Assembly (NCBI GenBank): GCA_030867875.1
Contig: JAOWCC010000191.1
Span: 372,001-436,000, forward strand
Reading direction: 5' to 3'
Length of the DNA: 64,000 nucleotides
Source: Actinernus sp. WN-2022
Lineage: Eukaryota > Cnidaria > Anthozoa > Actiniaria > Actinernidae
Shown here: in pieces, positions 24,533 to 35,764 of the stretch
Layout: each line of letters opens with the position of its first letter
Position numbering within the stretch: position 1 is the first letter of the stretch
Position numbers and translations under genes: made by a program
Notes under the pieces: generated by a model
Databases searched by the model: none
What the model saw: the letters and a program-made list of their open reading frames with translations, nothing else
Told to the model about the DNA's origin: nothing

Positions 24533-24612
24533 TTCACATGATCTAGACTTTATTTCCCGTGATCTAGACTTTACTCCATACGATCTAGACTTTACTTCGT
24601 ATGATCTAGACC
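24533..24612. repeat. 21-bp tandem repeat, four units
   Basis: Units end in the same GATCTAGACTT core (TTTCACATGATCTAGACTTT, TTCCCGTGATCTAGACTTTA and so on). On the plus strand this reads HDLDFIS-RDLDFTP-YDLDFTS-YDLD. The frame is short and there is no other coding evidence. Confidence 0.6.
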
Positions 24613-24904
24613 CTGGACGCGTACATGTATGTGTTATTACCTCAAGACTTTGGGAGTCATATATTCTTCAATTTTTTCCCACGAGACTGCGTCGGATAGT
24701 GATCGTGTGGTGTCGTTTGCGGCTAATAGTTTAATTTCCGCTCGAACGCTTCAGTTCATAGAAGCCCATTGTCTTGAAAAAAACTATTTGGACACCCTAA
24801 TTGTTTACATGCGCGGCTTCCGGTTGTTTCACAGCTGCATATATCTTTACTTGGCGTTGTTTGTTACAAGATTATACCGACAATATGGTATGTGACTTTT
24901 AGAA

Positions 24905-25992
24905 ATTTAGATCTACATGGCATGTTGGTCAGCTCCAGGAGAAGTGTTTACAATCGATGCCTGTTTGCTGGGATGTGGGGGTATTTGCGAGGATCAATTT
25001 TTCCATGCTGCATTTCCTACCTTTATCTTGACACAGAATATGGATATTAACGCTCCAGCTACTCACCATTGTTGTCGACCTCAAACTGTGGAGTCATCGC
25101 TGGCATAAATTGCGCCGTACCGTTCGTTGTGACAATCTGACCACAGTGACAGTTCTCAACACCGGTCGCTGCAGGCACAGTTTTATGAATGCTTGTTTGT
25201 GGGAGATTTGTCACAATCGTGCAAGTGACTTGTTGTCTCGCTGGTCTTCGGATAGTACAGCGTCAGCAACATTTCGTGACCAGTTTCAGCAGCCTAACTT
25301 GCGCAAAATAGACGTTCCTGTTGCGTACTTTCAACTTGATGGGGTTTTTAATTCCTTCCTAGGTTCAGCGCTTATCCTGTTACGAAGGGATCTTCGTGGC
25401 TGGAACTTACAGTAATTTACGAACTCAGTTTCGGACGTATTTACTGTTTTGTTTGTATTTTAATCTCAAGCCGATACCGGCGGACATCAAGACAATTTGC
25501 ATATATGTACAATTTTTTAGTCGTTCAGTTACACCCCCGACCATTAGCAATTATTCGTTGGGTGTTAAACTATTTCATTTATTTTTGAATGAGGATTATT
25601 CATTTAGTAAGGATTTTGTTTTGAGTTTGACGCTTCGCCGTCTTAAACGCTTAGCATTACAGCCTAATAGAGCCCCACCGGTTACACCCAAGTTATTAGC
25701 CTTAGTCGCCCGTACTTTGCGGTACACTACTGATCCAAGTGATTGTACTCTATATTGTGCTTTTTTTATTTGTCTTTTAATTGATGGGCGGGGGCACCTA
25801 GCTAATGTTGTTCTACATGTACGTCTGCCTAGAATTTCGATCCTCGTCGTGATTAATGCGACGGCCCCTCAACCCTTTTGCATTTTTTATATATATGAAA
25901 CTTTGAAAGGTTTTGAGTACTTCTGCGAAGAAATGTTTGGCTTACAGAGGATACTCTATGTTCTAGGCTTGTTTGAAATGGTGAAAATGTGA
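24905..25992 (+). pseudogene. Decayed DIRS-type retrotransposon (RNase H + tyrosine recombinase)
   Basis: Plus strand fragments in the order of a DIRS pol. RNase H: FTIDACLLGCGGI (normally TDAS..GWGG). Then VRCDNLTTVTVLNTGRCR and NRASDLLSRWSSD, the conserved end of DIRS RNase H. Then a tyrosine-recombinase-like N-terminal helical domain, TYSNLRTQFRTYLLFCLYF, ISNYSLGVKLFHLFL, LRRLKRLALQPNRAPPVTPK. Frame changes at 25108 and near 25400 split it, and the catalytic R-H-R-Y half of the recombinase is missing or unreadable after ~25800. The reverse transcriptase is not present. Assignment rests on these motif blocks. Confidence 0.72.
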
Positions 25993-26114
25993 CCTCTCCT
26001 GACCCATTACCGTGTAAGAAAAAGCCTGGGTCGATTCCCTATCTTACGTCATCCAATTAATTCGACTTTGCAATAACTTGAATAAATATTTAGCATTTTG
26101 TCTAAAATAGCTGT

Positions 26115-26215
26115 TTTCTTTACTAAAATCTCCTAAATTAGGATCCTATAAAAATTAGGATCCTATACAAGAGCATGTAGGATCCTAAATAGGATTCTAT
26201 CCAGGATTTGTACCA
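26115..26215. repeat. TAGGATCCTA short repeats
   Basis: AATTAGGATCCTATA and related palindromic words recur five times in 100 bp, a prelude to the GATC-rich tandem array further on. Confidence 0.55.
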
Positions 26216-26479
26216 GGGTAGCAGCCTTGGAAATGCAGGGGGAAAACGGTATGTGAGTTTTCAAACACACACAATCCTATATTATACAATTCATGTACAT
26301 GGATCATACCACCATGAAAATTTGAATCAGTGCCCTGTATCCAATAAGTGGTCTGGGTAGCAAGTGTTTTTATAAGTGCCCCTATTCCAATTAGCAATAA
26401 TTTATTAACCCTCTGGCCCTGTCATATTCCATTGATCACCCCTATTCTAATAAATATATGCCCCTGAAAACTTGTCATA

Positions 26480-27245
26480 TAAACACCCAGGTTGAGAATC
26501 TTGTCAAGATCTTGTAAGATCTTGTAAGATCTGTAAGATCTTGCAGGATCTTGGCAATTTTTATAAAGATCTTGCAGGATCTGGTAATTTCTTTCTTAAG
26601 ATCCTGTAAGATCTTGCAGGATCTAGGCAATTTTTATAAAGATCTTGCAGGATCTGGTAATTTTTTTCTTAAGATCCTGTAAGATCTTGCAGGATCTAGG
26701 CAATTTTTATAAAGATCTTGCAGGTTCTGGTAATTTTTTTCTTAAGATCCTGTAATATCTAGGCAATTTTTATAAAGATCCTGTAAAATCTTGCAGGATC
26801 TGGTAATTTCTTTCTTAAGATCCTGTAAGTTCTTGCAGGATCTAGGCAATTTTTATAAAGATCCTGTAAGATCTTGCAGGATCTAGGCAATTTTCATAAA
26901 GATCCTGTAAGATCTTGCAGGATCTAGGAATTTTTTTATAAAGATCATTTAAGATCTTGCAGGATCAGGCAATACTGGTTATAAAGATCCTGTAAGATCT
27001 TGCAGGATCTAGGCATTTTTTTCTTAAGATGTTGTAAGATCTTGTAGGATCTTGGCAATATTTATAAAGATTCTGTAAGGTCTTGCTAAGATCTTTGCAA
27101 AGATCTTGTAAGATCCTACAGGATCCTGCATTGTCTTTGCACAAGATCTTGCAAGAAATAAGTAAGACCTTGACAAGATCTTGGAAATATCTTGGGAAGA
27201 TCCTGGAAAGATCTTCCCAAGATCTTGGAAAGATTCTCAACCTGG
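26480..27245. repeat. GATC-rich tandem repeat array, ~770 bp
   Basis: Units combine AAGATCCTGTAAGATCTTGC, AGGATCT(A/T)GG and CAATTTTTATAA, about 60 bp per unit with about a dozen imperfect copies. Many AGATCT and GGATCC-type palindromes are present. It produces open frames on both strands (for example 27300-26965), which are artefacts. Confidence 0.8.
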
Positions 27246-27684
27246 GCAACTCAGCTAATGTACAATGTAGCTGTAGTATGTCATGTTTTATTTCCCACAT
27301 ACATTATGTATGCACTAAACAGAAACTAGCCTGCTATGCAGACATATTTTTTCACTCTAGTCTCATTACATGTATAATTATGCAGTCTCAATTCTTAATT
27401 ATTAGAAGAAAAAAACCTCATCTCCAATCACTGCCCCACCTCCATGCAGGCCCCAAAATGGGGTGCTTTTAATTCAAATAAATGTTTACCTTGGATAAGG
27501 TCCAACTGTGCACATATTACGAGAATCCAAACTGACAAAGGAAATAAAAATGGATAGGTATTAATAATTAAACTGATGAATATTTGTCACATTATCAAGG
27601 GTTATACAAGATTTTTTAAACCTGCATGCACCACATATTTCCAGATATGAAGGTCCAACCATTAACTGTTGGGTTATATTGACT

Positions 27685-27890
27685 GCCTCCCAGTTAGCTC
27701 AGTGGTTAAGCTCTGGTCTGTCATGTGGGAGGTCACAGGTTCAAATCTCGGCAGGACTAACACTCAGGGTCTTAAAATAACCGAGTAGAAGGTGCTGTGC
27801 CATTGTGAAACAATTTCATTCTCGAACTGCAAATGGATAGATCGTCATGTCTTCTTGGATAAGGACGATAAATTATAGGCACTGGGTCAT
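27685..27890 (+). mobile_element. tRNA-derived SINE
   Basis: A pol III A box (TAGCTCAGTGG) and B box (GGTTCAAATCT) sit at tRNA spacing in a degenerate tRNA-like head (27694-27768). A conserved-looking body follows, including TTCTTGGATAAGGACGATAAA-type sequence. The anticodon arm does not fold cleanly, so it is not a working tRNA. Confidence 0.7.
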
Positions 27891-28443
27891 ACTGTATATA
27901 TATGCATGATCGAGGCAATTACGCCTATACAGTATATAATATTATTGTTATAAATAGCCATACGTTTTCCAGATAAAATGTGCATCCTCATTGGTTGATT
28001 TATGGTCACCTGACAAGTAATAAAACAAACTGTTATCCATGCAGGCAACATTTTTGAAAACTAAGATGTCAGAGGGTAACATATAATGCATCAATTGTTG
28101 CCCACTGATGTCACGTGAACCACTGCAGGTTAGCTAAAGGCAGAAAATACTTGTTTACCAAAACATCTAGATCTACATCAAAAGCTGACCTTTTTTGATG
28201 ACAGAAAGCATTCAATATGGAACCATGCATGCAGCTCTAAATTAAAGAAACACTTTACATCTTTATCAAGCACAAGAGAGAAATTGGTAGCTGAAAAAGA
28301 TGCAAGAAAGACACAAAATGCTACTAAAAATGTTGTAGTGATGCTGGCAGCATTTTGTGTTGAAAAGCAGCTTCCTGAAGAGAAGACGACAAACCTTGCT
28401 TGTATCAGGTTAGTAAAACTGATGTAAATTATAATAAAACATT

Positions 28444-28576
28444 TAATGACTGGCGTTGGGAAACCATGCAGTGAGTTTTGTTTCCCTTGGCTCTCGATGT
28501 TTCCTTGACTGGCGTCTCGGGAAACATTGAGATTCTTAAGAAACAAAACTCACAGTTTCCCTTAGGCCAGTCATTA
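28444..28576. mobile_element. Palindromic MITE (AATGACTGGC ... GCCAGTCATT)
   Basis: Arms AATGACTGGCGTTGGGAAAC and TTTCCCTTAGGCCAGTCATT. Inner TGAGTTTTGTTTCCC / GAAACAAAACTCACAG is also inverted. Confidence 0.7.
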
Positions 28577-31245
28577 CTGTAAGTGTTTAATAATTGCACT
28601 GCATACAATAATTTTGTAGGAGCTAGAGGATCAAATTAAGGTCTAATTAAAAAATATTTATTTTACATGTAACAGCCAGCCCTTTACGTATGTTATGTAT
28701 GTTTATATGTTATATACTGGGGTGACATACAAATATTATTCTTTCTCAAACCATGCATCCCAAGTTGCTCACATAATTTAATATATAATTATTACTGTTT
28801 TCGTTGAAATACAACCCTGAAAGTTAGTGAAGTTAATGAGACTAGGGCCATCTAGAGCGCTTTTGAAGCCATCAAGAGAGGGCTGGTCTATTACATTTAC
28901 AGGGAAGAAACTCTCTTGTACATTCATTCTTACAATTAGTGTGTGTGTGTGTAATTAATGCATGAGTCATGAAATTCCAGCAATGTCCATCCCCCCGGGA
29001 CATGGTGGGGCATTTACATATTTTGAGATCCCGGGAGTGAGGCATTTAATTGTAACCTTATGTATATTGACCCGGGGGTCTAGCATTATTCTACCCCGGG
29101 GAAAATAGTGGGGCATTTGACACTGCCGAAAAGAATTCTGAGAAAGAGACTGGTCTCGTGGTAATGTGATGCCATAACTGTATCAAGTAAAAAAAAACAA
29201 TAAATCTGAGTTGTTGTAATTTAATACTCCAGCTGCCTGTGGATTCTACATACATGTATCTATTTCTCTAAACCTAGAAACCTGTAGTTTATACTGTCTT
29301 ATCCATGTTATTCGTATATGCTAGGACACAAAAAAGCTGGGAAATCTATGGATGTTTAATTTTTACAACATAGCTAGAAAATAGCAGTTCCTGTACATTG
29401 TATTCTTAATGCTACACTGCGCTAAAATTTTCAGGAGCCACTTGGGGCCCAAGTTCTGCTGGTCTGAGTTTGAAACAATATCAAGTAGTTCGTTTACAAA
29501 TATACACAGTTTGCTGCTGTCAACTGGACGAACAGAACAGTCATACTTACTATTATAAAAGTCTATCATGTGGTTTTAATAAGCGTTTATTGTCGATAAC
29601 ATTAACCGCATTGCAAATGATTATTTATAGGAATGAAATATAAAGTATATTTACTGATGTATTAATACCATTAATTTTGCTCCAGGTGGCTCAATAGTAT
29701 AATCATACAGCGGTAATACAAAACAAGATGGTGGATCTACAAAAGGAATGGAAACTATCAATGTCCAATGAATAGATTCTCTGCGCCTTATGTATTTGCA
29801 TGGAATTAAACTTGGGCAGTATATCATTATGGGTGTGCCTGGGGGTGGAGCATTTTCCTTACTTCGATTCTTTGGCTCCATGCACTGTGGGGCATTTGAA
29901 CACCTTGCTTGTCTCCACTGTGGGGAATTTGAAGGGAAAAAAAACAAAAATGGGGGGGGGGAATGGGCATTGCTGGAATTGACTGATGCATAATGTACAT
30001 GTTTATATAGATGTATGCTAGAATGCTATAGAATGTAGAACTGGTTTGAAGAGAGCATCATGACAGCTAGTTTATAAATACACTGAAGGCAACAGCATGC
30101 AGTTGACCTTGCTCTGTGTTTACATTAAAAAAATATCATTCGATATATCACTTGATATATAACTTCATAACTGTGCCACAATGGGTTTCAAAATTCGCCC
30201 AAATTCGCTGAAACTACGTACAGACACAGCCAAGACACAGCTTATAGACACCAGGTAAGTTTTATTCATTTATATTACAGTATATTTATTGAAAAGCTAG
30301 ATTTAATCATTCCCATACAAAACCTTATAACTGAAAACAAATTGTTATATTTACATAAACAGAGCTTGGGCTTCCTGTGTTATAATAGTGTGATTTCATA
30401 TAAAGCATTGACTGAAGGCAAAAATGAATATTTTTATAACGATTTACTGACTACATTAAGTATAACTTAAATGAACCGCTAGAATAACATCAAGTGCAAA
30501 AAGTGTTTTGTTCTAAGCTAAAAATGCGAAAACAAGATCAAATGTTGATAGAAGAAGTTCGAGCGATACGTGCCAGCTCAGATCTGAGTGTTTCAGCGGG
30601 CGGTTTCCTGAATATTTTACCGAGCTCTGTATTAAAGTCTGTTAGTCTTTAAAAGGTATACCAATTCCAGAATGATCAAGGACGAAAATCGTTGCGGCAA
30701 ACACCTTAGGCTAAATTACCACAAGTAATCAGTACTAAACTACAATGTAATGCTTTTTGATCGAGTATAAAATTTACCTTTATAGATCAGACGCATTTTT
30801 TTGAGAACAACAAGTGGAAAGCTAAGTTCGAGTTGAATTATCAGAAACTTACCTGATATCACGGCGATTTTTAACATTTGGCATATCTTAAATGATCCAT
30901 TAACTCTCTTCTTCCTCAATGAATTCAACCTAAACCCTGTTTGATCCTTTCATCTTTGCTGTCAAACACACTTTGAGTTCGCGTTCTGACTATTTTTCTG
31001 CGATTGCATGAATTATCTCCCACTATCGGGGCGGGGTATCGAGCCCAGTTCTTCACGTCCCATTTCAAGGAACGCCTTCGATCCGTAGATCAGCTTCTTT
31101 GAACTTTTGATACATGTATATTAGGTATAACGGCAAAACCGTCGATACTGCTGTTTGTGCCCCCCAATCAAAATTTGCTGTTATACGTAAGATATTAAAA
31201 GTTCAAAGAAACCGTGGAAGGGTCTATTAACCCCAAGCCATTATT
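28577..31245. other. Intergenic region, no supported gene
   Basis: Contains a partial copy of the GGGCTTCCTGTG palindrome family (30290-30395), GGGGCATTTGA-containing repeats (29000-29110, 29885-29935) and a (GT)7 run near 28938. At 30853 the minus strand has a CAG|GTAAGT donor after an ATG-initiated MLKIAVIS frame, a weak candidate for a first exon. Confidence 0.35.
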
Positions 31246-31978
31246 TCTACATCTACATCTACCAGATTAGGGCACGCCCTCTCTTCGAGGCTTATGTGCC
31301 CAGACAGCAACTAGATCTTAATGTCAGCAAACAAGATCTTAATGATTTAGCGCGCAGACACCCCTCCGGAAAGATTCGAGAGTGGCGGCTGTGGCTAATT
31401 CGGCGGCAAATCGTTCCACTGTTTAACAGTCCTAGGGATAAAGCTATAGTGGATATATGTTTTGTCCTACGAGGGTAGAAGGAAGGATTTAGGGTGCCGG
31501 TATCTTGTATATCTAGTAACTGGAATGAGTTCATTTGAGAAGTCTACTACGACGAGGCCGTTTACTATCTTGTAGAGCGTTATAAGCCTACTGTCAGCCC
31601 TGCGCTGATGAAGACTGCGCCAGTCAAGGTCAGCAATCATGGCGATCACACTGGCTTCACGGTTGTAGTTTTTGTAAACATAACGAGCTGCCCTTCTCTG
31701 TACCATCTCTATTTTATCTTGGTTTGCCTGCGTAAACGGATCCCAGACGACGGAAGCATATTCGACTTGCGGTTGAACAAGAGTCTTGTATGCGTTTGCC
31801 TTGATATGTTTCTGGGAAATTTGGAGATTGCGCCTAAGAAAGCCTACTGACGAGTTATGTAGTTATGATATGAAATCATGTTTGCCGCGTAGCACTAGTA
31901 AGTGTAAAGAATGTGATGTAAAGTGGTAAGCTGTAGTGCTAAGTGTGCACGCCCTACGAGGGAATGAGAAAAAATCTC

Positions 31979-32053
31979 TGACCCAAGTGGGACTCGAACC
32001 CAACGACCTCCAGGTTGCATGTCTGGCGCTCTACCAACTGAGCTATCAAGTCA
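31979..32053 (-). repeat. tRNA-like SINE head, copy 1
   Basis: Minus strand: A box TAGCTCAGTTGGTAGAGCG and B box GGTTCGAGTCC. The acceptor arms pair with several G-T pairs. The loop CATGCAA lacks U33 and has an A-C pair at the stem end, so it is a tRNA relic (Ala-TGC- or Cys-GCA-like), not a gene call. Confidence 0.75.
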
Positions 32054-32251
32054 GATGAGAGCAATCGTGGGTATTGGTGCGTTTTATGGGGTCACGGCGA
32101 TTATATATGTATATGTAGTTATGATATGAAATCATGTTTGCCGCGTAGCACTAGTAAGTGTAAAGAATGTGATGTAAAGTGGTAAGCTGTAGTGCTAAGT
32201 GTGCACGCCCTACGAGGGAAAGAGAAAAAATCTCTGACGATTGCTCTCATC

Positions 32252-32326
32252 TGACTTGATAGCTCAGTTGGTAGAGCGCCAGACATGCAACCTAGAGGTC
32301 GTTGGGTTCGAGTCCCACTTGGGTCA
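32252..32326 (+). repeat. tRNA-like SINE head, copy 2
   Basis: Same 75-bp head as copy 1 in opposite orientation, with one difference in the variable region (CCTAGAGGTC instead of CCTGGAGGTC). Confidence 0.75.
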
Positions 32327-32508
32327 GAGATTTTTTCTCTTTCCCTCGTAGGGCGTGCACACTTAGCACTACAGCTTACCACTTTACATCACATTCTTTA
32401 CACTTACTAGTGCTACGCGGCAAACATGACTTTCATATCATAACTACATATACATATATAATCGCCGTGACCCCATAAAACGCACCAATACCCACGATTG
32501 CTCTCATC

Positions 32509-32583
32509 TGACTTGATAGCTCAGTTGGTAGAGCGCCAGACATGCAACCTGGAGGTCGTTGGGTTCGAGTCCCACTTGGGTCA
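32509..32583 (+). repeat. tRNA-like SINE head, copy 3
   Basis: Head-to-tail with copy 2. Its body ends at TTACCACTTTA immediately before the target duplication, which defines the 3' end of the SINE. Confidence 0.75.
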
Positions 32584-34090
32584 GAGATTTTTTCTCTTTC
32601 CCTCGTAGGGCGTGCACACTTAGCACTTAGCTTACCACTTTACTGACGAGTTAGCTTTCTTAATTATATTGCTGATGTGCTCATTCCAGGAAAGCTTGTG
32701 GCGGATGGTGACACCAAGGTACTTAACTGAATCCAGCTGTTTAAGGGTTTGGCCATGCAAGATGCAGTCATGAATGAGTGCTCCGGGTGACACGTAGCAC
32801 ATTACACTTATCAGTCAGAGTGAAAGGACATCTGTCACTTGTTCTCCCATTCTTATAGGCGTTGGAGATCCCGTTGTAGCGCCTCGGCATCAGTGTTGCT
32901 TGTTACAGTCATGTAGCCGATGATTGTATCATCAGCGAATAGGCGAACATGTGACTGGAGACCATCGGGAAGGTCATTGATATAAACCAAGAATAGCACT
33001 GGTCCGATAACAGACCTCTGGGGCACCCTACTAGTCACGAGTTCCCAGGATGACATCTCTCCATCGCATACGACTCTCGGCTGTCGCTGGGTCAAGAAGC
33101 TCTCTATCCACGTAGTTAGCTGTCCTCTCTTCTTTTTTTGTTTGCTCTCTTGCTCTTCCGAAATAATCTACTCCTCCTTCTAAGTAGTTTACGTATCTTG
33201 ACTGAGATCCATGGGGACTTATTACGAGACTCGGAACACGTTTTGTGTGGGATATGTTGTTCGATGGCAGCATGTAGATCTGATTTAAACGTATTGCAGA
33301 GACAGTTTGTGGTTTCAGAGTCAATGTGGTCTTAAATATATTGGTTTGTACGGGTAATTTGTTGTGTGATCTTCTCCCAGTCAGCACTCTTATAGAGGGG
33401 GATCTTCCTCTTAGCCTGTTTATGACGTTTGGGGCTGATATCAATTTCAGCGAAGACGACATCGTGATCTGAAATGCCCGGCAATATTTCAGTTCTATTT
33501 ACAAGAGTAGCGTTATTAACAACTATGAGGTCGAGTGTGTAGGTTTCTCCACTATCTGAGACATGCCATGGTCAGCCAATATATCAAGAAATACGTTATG
33601 TTGAGCTGGAGAGGGGTAGGTGGGTTTAATGGTGGTAAAAGGCCATATAATACCTGGTAGGTTCATGTCTCCGGCTAACCAAACATGGCCGTTCTTTGCG
33701 ATTTTAGTAAGAGACTCGTTTAACTGATCAAGACTCTCAGCATCAGTTGCATTTGGTCGTTAATAGGATCCAATGCCAGAGACTTGCATGCTCTTATCTC
33801 GATTTTAGCCCACACAATTTCACACTGTGTTTCTGCATCCTGGAATCGTGCACCAACGGTATCTTTGTTGATGGCTATAAACACACCACCACCCCTACCC
33901 TCTCTGTCTCTACGATATATTGTGAAACCTGTAGGAAATATTTGGAGAGCCATGATTCAGTTCCTGTTACAATATCGCAACCAGAGCTGTTTAAGGGTGT
34001 AGCGAATGCTTCGCGATTCTTGAGAACTGACTGACAATTGACATTAAGTATTCTGATTGGCTTTGGCTTTGCCTTTGGTGATCCTAGTTA

Positions 34091-35006
34091 AGGGCGTGGT
34101 TTATTGGGAGACGAGCTTGCTGTCCCCTTCCTTTGTTGTTGTTGATGAAGATGATGAGTGGAGATCGAATAATATTGTGCTATAGTTTGGCATAGTACAC
34201 TCTGGGCATTCCCATACGCAGTTATTGGAGTCAGTGTGTTCAGCAGAGTGTCTATGGGCTTTTATCGCACGGCGGCCATGTTGAGCCCCACGAGAATAAA
34301 AACCTTTGTCTTCGTCCGGTAAACTCGTTCTGAAACCAACCAGTGCGAGGCTACCGGGCCCAAAACTATTGTTTTATCCAAGATGGCCGAACTGCGATAA
34401 CAGCCCATTTTGGCAGTCTATGTGATACCATTTTTGGCAGCCAGAATTTTCGCACCTAATTCGTTTCGTCATGAAACCTTTTCATCCCGTCCTCTTTTCC
34501 TTACGGAAACTTTTTACTTGAGAAGAAGCTTAAGGTATAGCCGTAAGATGGGGAATCGACCCAGTCTTTTTCTTACGCGGTCATGGGTCAGGAAAGGTCA
34601 AATTTTCGCCATTTCAAACAAGCATAGAACATAGAGTATTCTTCGTAAGCCAAAAATTTATTCGCAGAAGTACTCAAAGCCTTTCAAAGTTTCATATATA
34701 TAAAAATTGCAAAAGGGTTTAGGGTTACACGTATTCTTTACTTCCTTGCTTTAGTGGGAAGGCTGTCGGACACGAAAAACCGGGGGGAAATTTACACGCC
34801 TTGCTGCAGGAAGAAAACTTGGAAACGTGTTCTCCAACCCAGTGCATGCCCACCCGGAAAGTCTCCTGGAGGTTAAATATAGGAGTAAGAAAACCCTATT
34901 ATGAAAAACTACAACAGGAAATCAAACCCGAACCCAAATTTGACTCGAGGGTTACAGTTAGTTGGAAGGCGTCAAGTGGCGTGAACAACATCAAGGAGTG
35001 GTTTAA
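34091..35006. other. Intergenic DNA, no gene recognised
   Basis: Holds several short open frames without motif support. The GC-richer block around 34260-34400 (CGGCCATGTTGAGCCCC) resembles repeat sequence. Confidence 0.4.
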
Positions 35007-35764
35007 AGTGCATATGAAGCGAAAATTAAGTTGATCTAATTTTAAAATGCTTTCGAAATGATCAATAATGACATTTCCCGTTTGTCAACATCTTATCTCG
35101 TTTCAGAGATATTCATATTTTTGTAATATGCAAATCAGATGATTTATGACGTCATGTTGGTTGCACAGCCTGGAGATAAATCACAAAATGAAGAACATCT
35201 CTGCAAATATTGGGTAAAAACTATTGAAACTTTGCACATGTATGGCACTATGGAAAGTACACATTGTGCAAATTATGCCGGTGTTGCCATGGAAACACTC
35301 ATGGCCCCACGCACCTTGAACATAAAATTCCTTCCTTGTTATAAAAAATGAGTTGCTTAAACTCACACACAATGTTCCAAATCTTATTTTGGATCCACAC
35401 CAAAAAATTGTGTTTGACAAGGAGAAATTAGGGAAGTTTGTGTTACTGTTATTTGTAGAGGACGCCTGGGGTCAGAGTGTTTCCATGGCAACAATATAAT
35501 TTGTACAATGTGTATTTTCCAAAGTACCACGTGTGTGCAAAGTTTCAACAGTGTTTTACCCAATATTTGCAGAGATGTTCTTCATTTTGTGATTTGTCTC
35601 CAAGGCTGTGCAACCAACATGACGTCATAGGTAATCTCATTTGCATATTACAAAAACCTGAATCCCTGAAACGAGATGAGATGTTGACAAACGGGAAATG
35701 TCATTATTCCTCATTTCGAAAGCATCTTAAAATTAGATCAATTTAATTTTCGCTTCATATGCAC
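35007..35764. mobile_element. Fold-back element with ~290-bp arms
   Basis: Arms 35007-35300 and ~35475-35764 are inverted: AGTGCATATGAAGCGAAAAT / ATTTTCGCTTCATATGCACT outside, ACATCTCTGCAAATATTGGG / CCCAATATTTGCAGAGATGT inside, then GTTGCCATGGAAACAC / GTGTTTCCATGGCAAC. The spacer is about 170 bp. Overlapping open frames arise from the symmetry. Confidence 0.8.

Larger units (their letters stand above)
31858..32641. mobile_element. Inverted tRNA-SINE complex inserted in the LINE (13-bp TSD)
   Basis: Three tRNA-like heads (31979-32053 minus, 32252-32326 plus, 32509-32583 plus) with their bodies form a large inverted repeat with a switch point near 32240. The flanking direct repeat is TACTGACGAGTTA (31845-31857, 32641-32653; the shared T is ambiguous). 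This marks a target-primed insertion into the LINE. Confidence 0.85.
31246..34090 (-). pseudogene. Second CR1/L2-group LINE ORF2, decayed and split by SINEs
   Basis: Minus strand from ~34090. Endonuclease pieces GRGGGVFIAINKDTV and WLAGDMNLPGIIWP; reverse transcriptase pieces QRSVIGPVLFLVYINDLP and VRLFADDTI (FADD box). Then, beyond the SINE insertion, VEYASVVWDPF-type sequence leading to EMVQRRAARYVYKNY, and a tail near 31500. The 3' end is a short (TAGATG)n at 31246-31262. Several frame changes and stops show it is dead. The insertion at 31858-32641 is flanked by a 13-bp duplication of LINE sequence. Confidence 0.85.

Noticed and set aside
30181..30251. Possible first exon (ATGGGTTTCAAAATTCGCCC ... 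ACCAG|GTAAGT, plus strand)
   Set aside because: Good-looking start and donor, but it runs directly into a repeat-family copy and no downstream exon was found.
31979..32583. Three functional tRNA genes
   Set aside because: Pol III boxes are good, but the anticodon loop lacks U33, the anticodon and T stems have mismatches, and the heads are fused to SINE bodies.
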